A stretch of DNA of 5,066 nt from Candidatus Poribacteria bacterium (GTDB lineage Bacteria; Poribacteria; WGA-4E; B28-G17). How positions within the stretch are numbered: position 1 is the first letter of the stretch; every line of letters starts with the position of its first letter. The position numbers and the translations under genes were made by a program. The DNA lies in assembly GCA_003645735.1 (NCBI GenBank), contig QNBQ01000178.1, positions 1 through 5,066 on the forward strand. The letters run 5' to 3'. The notes below the pieces were generated by a model. The model was not told the DNA's origin. It saw nothing but the letters and a program-made list of their open reading frames with translations, and ran no database searches. Positions 1 through 5,066 of this stretch are shown piece after piece.

Positions 1-280
1 AGGCAGGGAGAGCGAGGAGAGGCTTTCGAGATCGGAGTTCGAATCCGAGCTCAGAAAGCTGGCCGCCCGGAGCTGGAAGCTCGCCGGCAAGGAGTTCAAC
101 CCCAGGGGGTTGATCGCCAGATATACCTTCGTTTCTCCCGAGGGGGAGAGGGCCGGGGTCAAGCTGACCGATGTGTGGCTGAGGGAGGCGCATGTGAGAA
201 AAGCCGACGGCGGATGGAGGATAAAGAGGGAGATCTGGAGGATATATGAGTCGGTCCCGGAATGGGGGACGCGTAGGTGA
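1..280 (+). CDS. 3' end of a gene for a protein with a C-terminal NTF2-like domain (5' end outside window)
   Basis: The second forward frame is open from the left edge to a TGA at 278-280 and gives 92 residues. The start lies outside the window. The visible part begins as a charged Glu/Arg-rich helix and then shows an alternating pattern around RYTFVSPEGE, LTDVWLREAHVRK and GGWRIKREIWRIYE. Successive beta-strands ending in a Trp-Arg/Lys-Ile strand are typical of the end of NTF2/SnoaL-like (DUF4440-type) folds. The next gene carries two domains with similar endings (SWKVVDEE and TWKIVSEDWKIYKK), so the two genes may be paralogues or act together. Such domains bind small ligands or mediate protein contacts; no catalytic residue can be named here. 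The other forward frame open in this stretch has a composition unlike the neighbouring genes and is judged a shadow. The reading frame is fairly secure; the fold call is inference from pattern. Confidence 0.72.
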   Translation, partial: GRESEERLSRSEFESELRKLAARSWKLAGKEFNPRGLIARYTFVSPEGERAGVKLTDVWLREAHVRKADGGWRIKREIWRIYESVPEWGTRR

Positions 281-285
281 GGAGG
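281..285 (+). promoter_or_regulatory. Ribosome binding site GGAGG that decides the start of the NTF2-like gene
   Basis: GGAGG lies directly after the upstream TGA (278-280) and 8 bases before an ATG at 294, which is ideal Shine-Dalgarno spacing. Another ATG at 288 is only 2 bases away from it. A competing GGAGG at 237-241 lies 4 bases before the ATG at 246 and could support the longer form, but that form would overlap the upstream gene by 35 bases. Confidence 0.55.
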
Positions 286-293
286 TGATGAGG

Positions 294-1226
294 ATGGGCG
301 GGCCGCTCAAATGGGCGCTCATAGGGATCGGGGTCGTCTTGGCGGCCGTCATAGGGGTTCTCATAGCGCTGTTCGTCACCTACGACAGGCGGACGCCGGA
401 GGAGTTCATAAAGGTCTGGGCGAAGGCGGTCGAGAGCGGCGACACGAAGCTATATGAAGAGCTTTGGGACGACGAGGCGAAGGAGAAAAGGCGTGCGAAG
501 TTCAACGAGGGGATCGAGCTCGTCAAAAACAGGCCCAAGGTCGACCTGTCGCTCATGGAGAGGAGGGGCGACGAAAAAGCGGTCACCTTCTCCGGCATAA
601 AGCTCACCTTCCTCAGGGAGGGGGAGAGGGTCGAGTCGACAAGGAGGGTCAGGATAAAGAGGGTGGGCTTCAGCAGGAGCTGGAAGGTGGTGGACGAGGA
701 GAGCTACATACCCCCGGCCCCGCCCATAGAGAGGCCTAAGAGGGAGAGGAAGCCCGTCCTGGCCGAGGCGGAGGTCAAGCTCGGCAGGAAAGCCCCCATA
801 GACACTGAGCTGAAGATAAGGCAGATCATAGAGGACTGGAGACAGGCCTGGGAGCAGAAGGATCTGAAGAGATACATGGAGAAATACGCCGATTTCGCCG
901 AGATAAGGAGGGTGACCGTCATAGGCGGCAAGGAATACCCGGTCAAGCTGACGAAGCAGGAGCTGGAGAGGAGGATGAAAAGGCTGTGGAGGAAGTATAC
1001 GAAGATAAGGGTTCAGATCTCCAACCTGGAGGTCGAGGGCGATTACGCCACCGCCGATGTCAACTTCCTCCAGGAGTATAAGGGCTGGATCAGGGGCAGG
1101 ATCGCCTATCAAGACCTCGGCACCAAGCAGCTCAAGTTCGTCAGGGATGTCAAGGATAACACCTGGAAGATCGTCTCCGAGGATTGGAAGATCTACAAAA
1201 AGGTTCCGGCTTACCCGAAGTTCTGA
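294..1226 (+). CDS. Membrane-anchored protein with two tandem NTF2-like domains
   Basis: With the ATG at 294 the product has 310 residues; the longest form, from the ATG at 246, has 326. I prefer 294 for its GGAGG at good spacing and the lack of overlap with the upstream gene. Numbering from 294, residues about 7-29 form one hydrophobic segment (ALIGIGVVLAAVIGVLIALF), followed by YDRR. No signal peptidase site is obvious, so it reads as a signal anchor. Domain A, about 34-150, starts TPEEFIKVWAKAVESGD and ends SWKVVDEE. A linker follows, rich in Pro, Lys and Arg. Domain B, about 170-306, has the pattern IEDWRQAWEQKDLKRYMEKY, then ATADVNFLQEY, then KQLKFVRD and TWKIVSEDW. This resembles the NTF2-like domain found at the C-terminus of Cds6-type L,D-transpeptidase proteins, but no transpeptidase domain is present. 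The soluble part is probably outside the cytoplasm. Its ligand or partner is unknown. The sigma-54 regulator follows 42 bases downstream. Confidence 0.83.
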   Translation: MGGPLKWALIGIGVVLAAVIGVLIALFVTYDRRTPEEFIKVWAKAVESGDTKLYEELWDDEAKEKRRAKFNEGIELVKNRPKVDLSLMERRGDEKAVTFSGIKLTFLREGERVESTRRVRIKRVGFSRSWKVVDEESYIPPAPPIERPKRERKPVLAEAEVKLGRKAPIDTELKIRQIIEDWRQAWEQKDLKRYMEKYADFAEIRRVTVIGGKEYPVKLTKQELERRMKRLWRKYTKIRVQISNLEVEGDYATADVNFLQEYKGWIRGRIAYQDLGTKQLKFVRDVKDNTWKIVSEDWKIYKKVPAYPKF

Positions 1227-1227
1227 C

Positions 1228-1248
1228 GGGAGGGGGCTTTCCCCTCCC
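1228..1248 (+). terminator. GC-rich hairpin directly after the NTF2-like gene, possible terminator or attenuator
   Basis: GGGAGGGG at 1228-1235 pairs perfectly with CCCCTCCC at 1241-1248 around the five-base loop GCTTT. The stem starts one base after the stop codon. No T-run follows (the next bases are CGCCAAGAGG), so a classical intrinsic terminator is doubtful. It may instead pause or partly stop transcription before the regulator gene, or protect the 3' end of a processed message. The hairpin is seen directly; its role is inference. Confidence 0.4.
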
Positions 1249-1268
1249 CGCCAAGAGGGTGGATCGTT

Positions 1269-2648
1269 ATGGCGAAGGTATTGGTGGCGGATGGGGATAG
1301 GGAGGCGAGGCGGAGGCTTAGAAGCCTGTTGAGCCGCGCCGGATACGAGGTCGAGGCCGTCGGATCGATCGAAGAGGCGCTTGAGAAATTGGAGGAACGC
1401 TCCTATGACCTGGTCATAACCGAGCTGAGGTTCAGAAGCGGAGACGGGGAACCGGGGTTCGAGTTGATAAGGAGGGCGAGGGGGAAGCTGTTCCCGCCCC
1501 AGGTGATAGTCGTCTCGGACGGGGATCTCCTCAGGGATGGGATAAAGTCTTTGAAGCTGGGCGCCTTTGACTTCGTCGGCAAGCCGGTCAACCCGGACGA
1601 GCTGCTCAGGAAGGTCAGGGCCGCCCTGGAGAGGGAGCCTCAGCCGAACCTGACCGCCTTCGGCGACGGGGTGGAGGGGATAGTGGGCAGAACTCCGGCG
1701 ATGAAGGAGGTCTTCGAGCTTATAGCCCAGGTGTGCAGGACGGATTGCACCGTGTTGATCCTGGGCGAAAGCGGGACGGGCAAGGAGCTTGTGGCCAGGG
1801 CGATCCACAAAAACAGCCCCAGAAGGGACAAACCCCTCATCACCGTCAACTGCGGCGCCATACCCGAAAACCTGCTCGAAAGCGAGCTTTTCGGCCACGT
1901 GAGGGGCGCGTTTACGGGTGCCGATAGGGATAAGATCGGCATCCTGCAGGAGGCGGACGGCGGGACGGTCTTCCTGGACGAGATCGGTGAGATGCCTTTG
2001 GCCACTCAGGTGAAGCTTTTAAGGTTCCTCCAATACGGGGAGATAAGGCGCGTCGGCGAGAACAAGCCCATACACGTCGATGTGAGGTTGATAGCCGCGA
2101 CGAACGTCGATTTAGAGGAGGCCGTGGCCCAGAAGAGGTTCAGGCAGGATTTGTATTACCGGCTGAACGTCGTGACGATCTACCTGCCGCCGCTTAGGGA
2201 ACGGAAGGAGGATATCCCCCTCCTTGCCCACCACTTCCTCCGGAAGTTCTCCGAGAAGATGGGCAAGCGGGTGGAGGGGATCGATCCAAAGGCGATGGAG
2301 GCGATGATGAAATATGACTGGCCCGGGAACGTGAGGGAGCTTGAAAACGCGATCGAAAGGGCGGTGGTGCTCACCAGATCGGATACGATCGGCCTCGAGG
2401 ATCTCCCTCCCAGCGTCAGAAGCAGTTTCTCGAGGGCCGCCAGGGCCGTCGGCGTCTCCTCGGACGGCGGCTTTTGGGTGAGCGATGATCTCACCTTGAG
2501 CGAGCTGGAGAGGGCCTACATAATCCACAAGCTGAGGCGGTGCGAAACGCTGGAGGAGGCGGCCCGCCAGCTCGGGATAAGCAGGTCGACCCTCTGGAGG
2601 AAGATGAAGCGATACGGGATAAACCTCAGGCGGGAGGTGGTCACCTGA
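1269..2648 (+). CDS. Sigma-54-dependent transcriptional regulator, NtrC family, with an atypical receiver domain
   Basis: The 459-residue product has the full NtrC-type layout. A receiver domain spans about 3-120. An AAA+ ATPase spans about 138-370, with Walker A GESGTGKE (166-173), the sigma-54-contacting loop GAFTGA (213-218), Walker B VFLDE (234-238), YYRLNV with candidate arginine finger R298, and WPGNVRELEN (351-360) carrying the sensor-2 Arg. A Fis-type helix-turn-helix (about 411-451, AARQLGISRSTLWRKMKRYG) binds DNA. Such proteins bind enhancers and use ATP to open promoters held by RpoN polymerase. The receiver is unusual. The phosphoacceptor position holds E52 (DLVITELRF) instead of Asp, and the acidic pair reads D8-G9. 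S83 and K105 occupy the usual Thr/Ser and Lys positions. Activity may therefore not depend on a histidine kinase, and none is encoded here. A GAGG at 1255-1258 precedes the ATG. The end overlaps the convergent gene by 8 bases. Target genes are unknown. Confidence 0.95.
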   Translation: MAKVLVADGDREARRRLRSLLSRAGYEVEAVGSIEEALEKLEERSYDLVITELRFRSGDGEPGFELIRRARGKLFPPQVIVVSDGDLLRDGIKSLKLGAFDFVGKPVNPDELLRKVRAALEREPQPNLTAFGDGVEGIVGRTPAMKEVFELIAQVCRTDCTVLILGESGTGKELVARAIHKNSPRRDKPLITVNCGAIPENLLESELFGHVRGAFTGADRDKIGILQEADGGTVFLDEIGEMPLATQVKLLRFLQYGEIRRVGENKPIHVDVRLIAATNVDLEEAVAQKRFRQDLYYRLNVVTIYLPPLRERKEDIPLLAHHFLRKFSEKMGKRVEGIDPKAMEAMMKYDWPGNVRELENAIERAVVLTRSDTIGLEDLPPSVRSSFSRAARAVGVSSDGGFWVSDDLTLSELERAYIIHKLRRCETLEEAARQLGISRSTLWRKMKRYGINLRREVVT

Positions 2649-2652
2649 GGTT
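2622..2652. repeat. 9-bp perfect inverted repeat across the convergent gene junction, possible bidirectional terminator
   Basis: AACCTCAGG at 2622-2630 is the exact reverse complement of CCTGAGGTT at 2644-2652, with a 13-base spacer. It lies where the two coding regions overlap (2641-2648). Alternative pairings compete with it: AGGTG (2635-2639) with CACCT (2642-2646), and CCTGA (2644-2648) with TCAGG (2652-2656). There is no T-run on either side. Its place between converging units suggests transcription ends or pauses here, but both arms are coding sequence, so chance is possible. Confidence 0.45.
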
Positions 2653-3501
2653 CAGGATGTAGGCGATGTTGGCCTTGGGGTCGATCCTCGGCTTTATCCT
2701 GCCCGATCTTGAGGTCATCAGCCTCGTGACCCCGGGGCCGTGTCCCGCCGTGACGCAATCGGTGTGGACGACGATCCCGATCGTCACCGCCCCTCTTCTG
2801 TAAACCGGCCCGAAGGTGTTGTCGGCGTCGATGATCGCCACAAGGTCGCCCAGCCTCAGATCCTCCAGCCCGTATTCCTTCACGATCGACTCGTCGAAGA
2901 GCTGGATGTCGTAATCCCCTCTGTAGGCGTTATCGGCCCCCAGGCCCGATCCCATTATACAGGCGGGGATCGTGTGTGTGACCGGCACCACTAGGTTCCC
3001 CTCCCCGTCCGGCTCAACCCCTATCGCCTCCAGGAAGCCCGGGTCCATGTTCATGACCTTCACCTCGGGGAAGTCGAGCAGCTTCAGCCCGAGCCCGCAG
3101 GCCTTTATCAGGATCTTATCGCCTATCATCAGCTTATCGAGCACATCGGGCGGGAAATCGACGAGGACGTGTTCTATCCCCCCGTGTTTCCCCACGACCA
3201 CCCCTCTCGATCCCTTGGCATCGCCGCTGACCACCACCGCCTCGTTTCCCACGCAGGCCAGGGTGTTAAGCCCGTCGTTGGCGGAGCTGTTGGGGTTTTT
3301 GATGCTGACCCCCGGCTCGACGTGATCGGCCTCCCAGCCGACGGCCGGGTCGCCCACCCTGACGTTATAAGTTATGCCTCCGGTGGCCGGCAGGGCCACC
3401 GGCTCGCCGTCGGCGCTTATCCTGTAGGGCCTGACGGTCGGATGGGAGATCTCCCCGTAAACCGATATCTTGACCAGCTTGTCGGCGTTCGTCCTTATCA
3501 T
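2641..3501 (-). CDS. DUF4438 family protein (TM1086-like), function unknown
   Basis: The 286-residue product matches my memory of DUF4438, a family named from Thermotoga maritima TM1086 and found in thermophilic and anaerobic bacteria and archaea. Recognisable stretches are GGITYNVRVGDPA (41-53), a WEADHVEPGVS segment (56-66), the Asn-rich KNPNSSANDGLN (68-79), GNEAVVVSGDAKGSRG (85-100) with GKHGG (104-108), PACIMGSGLG (179-188), DYDIQLFD (196-203), GDLVAIID (218-225) and HTDCVTAGHGPGV (246-258). The length looks complete, with no signal peptide or membrane segment, so it is probably cytoplasmic. The many conserved Asp, His and Gly residues suggest a ligand- or metal-binding beta-rich protein, possibly an enzyme, but no reaction is known to me. 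The ATG overlaps the RNase HI stop by 4 bases (ATGA), with GGAGG at 3507-3511 five bases upstream, which indicates translational coupling. The family call is firm; any function would be a guess. Confidence 0.88.
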   Translation of the reverse strand: MIRTNADKLVKISVYGEISHPTVRPYRISADGEPVALPATGGITYNVRVGDPAVGWEADHVEPGVSIKNPNSSANDGLNTLACVGNEAVVVSGDAKGSRGVVVGKHGGIEHVLVDFPPDVLDKLMIGDKILIKACGLGLKLLDFPEVKVMNMDPGFLEAIGVEPDGEGNLVVPVTHTIPACIMGSGLGADNAYRGDYDIQLFDESIVKEYGLEDLRLGDLVAIIDADNTFGPVYRRGAVTIGIVVHTDCVTAGHGPGVTRLMTSRSGRIKPRIDPKANIAYILNLR

Positions 3502-3902
3502 CCCCTCCTCCTGGCGGCCGCGGAGGCCAGCCTGTCGGCCTCCCTGTTTTCGGAACGGCTTATCTTCCTGACCGAAAAGCTTTCAAATGAGTCGAGGAGC
3601 GATTTGGCTTTGAGGTAGAGGGGTTTTAAGAGGTCGGAGTGGATCCCATATTCGCCGGAGATCTGTTTTACCAGAAGCTCGCTGTCGGAGAGGATCTCCA
3701 CGGATCGGGGGTTGAACTCCTTGGCTTTGAGGAGGGCGAAGATGAGGGCGGTATATTCGGCCGCGTTGGAGGTCGTCACCCCTATGTATCCCGACCCGCT
3801 GGCCAGCCTGTTTCCCTCCTCGTCCTCGATGACGAACCCGTAGCCGGCGTCCCCGGGGTTGCCCTTGGAGGAGCCGTCGACGTAGATCTTAAGCCTCTTC
3901 AT
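3498..3902 (-). CDS. rnhA: Ribonuclease HI family protein
   Basis: The 134-residue product is an RNase H-fold nuclease that cuts the RNA strand of RNA:DNA hybrids such as primers and R-loops, using two metal ions. All four acidic catalytic positions are present: D9 in YVDGSSKGNPG, E49 in SNAAEYTAL, D73 in ILSDSELLVKQ and D123 in ENREADRLA. At 134 residues it is shorter than E. coli RnhA (155). It appears to lack the basic handle, and Ser/Arg residues stand where E. coli has the loop histidine before the last Asp. This is the short form often annotated as RNase HI family (as in the N-terminal half of Rv2228c). The ATG lies 14 bases inside the end of the zinc-ribbon gene. The stop overlaps the DUF4438 start. 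The C-terminal RRRG is encoded by the bases that form the next gene's ribosome binding site. Confidence 0.94.
   Translation of the reverse strand: MKRLKIYVDGSSKGNPGDAGYGFVIEDEEGNRLASGSGYIGVTTSNAAEYTALIFALLKAKEFNPRSVEILSDSELLVKQISGEYGIHSDLLKPLYLKAKSLLDSFESFSVRKISRSENREADRLASAAARRRG
3507..3511 (-). promoter_or_regulatory. Ribosome binding site for the DUF4438 gene, inside the RNase HI coding end
   Basis: On the minus strand the sequence reads AGGAGGAGGGGATGA. GGAGG at 3507-3511 lies 5 bases before the ATG at 3499-3501. The same bases encode the last Arg residues of RNase HI, and the stop and start share ATGA. This fixes the DUF4438 start and argues for coupled translation. Confidence 0.6.
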
Positions 3903-4620
3903 CGAGCCATCCCTTCCAGATCAGTATTCTTCCGCAGCTGCTGCAGGTTATCAGCTTCTCGCCCTTCTTCAGCTCGTTTATCGTCTGGGGCGGTATGGCC
4001 AGGAAGCACCTGCCGCAGACGTTGTCCTCTACTATCGACAGGACGAAATCGTCCTTCTTGTTGAGCCACTCCTCGTATCGCCTGAGCAGATCCGGATCGA
4101 TCCCCCCAAGCAGGTCGTTCCTCTTCTCCACCCAGGAGTCTATCTCGGCCTTGAGGGCGGCGGCGAACTCCTTCAGCTTCCTCATCTCCTCCTCGTATCG
4201 CCTCTCCGCCTCCTGAACCAGCTTCTCCTCCCTCTTTATCTCCTCCTCGAACGCCTCAATCGAGATCATGAGGTTGAGTATCTCATCCTCCAGCTCGGCG
4301 CATCTTTTCAGGGTGTTTTCGATCTCCCTCTCCAGCGCCGCGTATGCCTCGTTGGTTTTGACCTGGAACCTCTGTGCTTTGTATTTGTTGAGCTTCTCGT
4401 TCTGCTCCTGCAGCTCGAAGTTCTTCCTGTTCTGCTCCCTTATCATCTCCCTGTGGCGCGCCCTCTTCTCCTCAAGCCTCGCCCTGGCCCGCTCCAGCTC
4501 CTCCTGAAGCTCCTTTTCCTTGAGCGGCACGGCCTCCAGCTTCGTCCTCAGCTCCTTTATCTTCTCATCGACCGTTTGGAGCTTGAGAAGGGCTTTCAGT
4601 TTCTCCTTCATCTCGGCCAT
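3889..4620 (-). CDS. Coiled-coil C4-type zinc-ribbon protein (COG1579 / DUF164 / CdsZ-like)
   Basis: The 243-residue product has a long charged antiparallel coiled coil (about 5-185) and a C-terminal zinc ribbon with two CxxC knuckles, C202-C205 (VCGRC) and C226-C229 (TCSSCG). Two stretches typical of the family are visible: VKTNEAYAALEREI (88-100) and IPPQTINEL (209-217). No membrane segment or signal peptide is seen, so it is cytoplasmic. Known relatives are Helicobacter HP0958/FlgZ, which binds RpoN and flaA mRNA, chlamydial CdsZ, and mycobacterial Rv2229c, which lies next to the RNase H gene Rv2228c. That pairing recurs here, where the RNase HI start overlaps this gene's end by 14 bases. 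A general role as an RNA- or protein-binding adaptor is inference. The ATG lies 6 bases after the tatC stop, with a weak GGAG about 12 bases upstream inside tatC. The next in-frame ATG, three codons in, is an alternative start. Confidence 0.92.
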   Translation of the reverse strand: MAEMKEKLKALLKLQTVDEKIKELRTKLEAVPLKEKELQEELERARARLEEKRARHREMIREQNRKNFELQEQNEKLNKYKAQRFQVKTNEAYAALEREIENTLKRCAELEDEILNLMISIEAFEEEIKREEKLVQEAERRYEEEMRKLKEFAAALKAEIDSWVEKRNDLLGGIDPDLLRRYEEWLNKKDDFVLSIVEDNVCGRCFLAIPPQTINELKKGEKLITCSSCGRILIWKGWLDEEA

Positions 4621-4626
4621 TTTTGA

Positions 4627-5066
4627 TCATCTCTCCCTTTGGGTGAGTGTTGCAAACCAAATCCCGACCTCATAAAGGATCACCAAAGGCCCGGCCATCA
4701 GCAGCATCGTGATCACATCCGAAGGGGTCAGGAAGGCCGATATGGCCATTATGAAGACGATCGCGTATCTCCTCCTCTCCCTGAACCCGTCCGCGTCTAT
4801 GATGCCGATGAAGGAGAGGAAGCCCATCACGATCGGCAGCTCGAAGGCCGCTCCGAACCCTATGAGCAGCCTCGTTATGAAGCTGACGTATCTGTCCAAC
4901 GCCCACAGGTTCCTCAGCCCTCCCCTTCCCCACAGGTTCGCGAAGACGTTCAGGCCTATGGGAGCGACGATGAAGAAGGCGAAGAGGGCGCCGACGACGA
5001 AGAAGAAGGTCAGCAGGCCGAAAAGCGGTATCGCGTATCTCTTCTCGTTCGGTTTCAAAGCGGGCA
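4627..5066 (-). CDS. tatC: Sec-independent (twin-arginine) translocase subunit TatC, C-terminal part
   Basis: The frame is open from the right edge to the TGA at 4627-4629 and gives 146 complete codons, about 60% of a normal TatC of about 240-250 residues. The TTG at 5056-5058 is an internal Leu codon, not a start: the sequence reads PALKPNEKRYAIPL across it, matching the PAL-YKHERR region of E. coli TatC. TatC is the multispanning membrane subunit that recognises twin-arginine signal peptides and assembles with TatA/TatB to export folded proteins. The visible part holds the later transmembrane segments. Residues matching functionally important E. coli sites are present: Glu in KPNEKR (like E103), Glu in FGAAFELPI (like E170) and Asp in FLTPSDV (like D211). 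The tail after the last segment is short (TLTQRER). No tatA or tatB is visible; they may lie beyond the right edge. It is the first visible gene of the minus-strand operon. Confidence 0.95.
   Translation of the reverse strand, partial: PALKPNEKRYAIPLFGLLTFFFVVGALFAFFIVAPIGLNVFANLWGRGGLRNLWALDRYVSFITRLLIGFGAAFELPIVMGFLSFIGIIDADGFRERRRYAIVFIMAISAFLTPSDVITMLLMAGPLVILYEVGIWFATLTQRER

Noticed and set aside
1224..1248. TGA followed by a hairpin as a possible selenocysteine codon with a bacterial SECIS element
   Set aside because: The apical loop begins only about 9 bases after the TGA, closer than bacterial SECIS elements usually are. The surrounding residues do not match any redox selenoprotein, and the following gene has its own start and ribosome binding site.
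450..1898. A 482-codon open frame on the minus strand, antisense to both the NTF2-like gene and the regulator
   Set aside because: It is codon-for-codon in register with both plus-strand genes, which share a frame, so it stays open simply because the rare codons TTA, CTA and TCA are absent there. Its Pro- and Leu-rich product has no recognisable domain, while the plus strand encodes a textbook NtrC-type regulator.
3211..3230. A TTGGCA-containing stretch considered as a sigma-54 promoter
   Set aside because: The matching TTGC element is missing at the required spacing, and the site lies inside the DUF4438 coding region. I found no convincing TGGCAC-N5-TTGC promoter in the window.
2740..3618. 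Open frames on the plus strand opposite the DUF4438 and RNase HI genes
   Set aside because: Their products are low-complexity and Pro/Ser/Arg-rich without recognisable domains, whereas the minus strand encodes recognised families with good start sites and coupled overlaps.
4268..4507. Ser-rich open frame on the plus strand opposite the coiled-coil gene
   Set aside because: It is the antisense image of Glu/Lys-rich heptads (CTC and TCC runs) and has no independent coding evidence.
5056..5058. TTG as the start codon of a short 143-residue TatC
   Set aside because: The frame continues upstream as PAL-KPNEKR, matching the internal region of TatC before its conserved Glu. The gene is cut by the window edge rather than truncated.

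Overview
The window looks like a piece of chromosome from a GC-rich, probably thermophilic, uncultured bacterium. Arginine is written mostly as AGG and many isoleucines as ATA. The proteins are rich in Glu, Lys and Arg. The neighbourhood combines tatC, a COG1579 zinc-ribbon protein, RNase HI, a DUF4438 protein and a sigma-54 activator. I cannot assign a phylum from this alone. There are no mobile elements, tRNA or rRNA genes, CRISPR arrays or phage genes. The window is almost entirely coding: the longest gap between genes is 42 bases, so no gene-free stretch approaches 300 bases.

Left half, plus strand (1-2648): the 3' end of a gene whose product ends in an NTF2-like fold (1-280); a membrane-anchored protein with two NTF2-like domains (294-1226, or from 246); then, after a 42-base gap holding a very GC-rich hairpin, a sigma-54-dependent NtrC-type regulator (1269-2648). 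The regulator's AAA+ and DNA-binding domains look intact, but its receiver domain is altered: Glu replaces the phosphoacceptor Asp, and one residue of the acidic pair is Gly.

Right half, minus strand (2641-5066, transcribed right to left): tatC (5' end outside the window), a coiled-coil C4 zinc-ribbon protein, RNase HI and a DUF4438 protein. Spacings are +6, -14 and -4 bases, so they very likely form one translationally coupled operon. TatC is the multispanning subunit of the twin-arginine translocase. RNase HI removes RNA from RNA:DNA hybrids. The other two have no settled function in this setting.

The two transcription units converge and their coding regions overlap by 8 bases at 2641-2648. 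A 9-bp perfect inverted repeat straddles this junction, and because of it both proteins end in or near the same Asn-Leu-Arg, written with the same codons.

I see no convincing undescribed multi-gene system. The points most worth a second look are the altered receiver, the inverted repeat at the convergent junction, the cluster of NTF2-like proteins beside the regulator, and the DUF4438 protein coupled to RNase HI.
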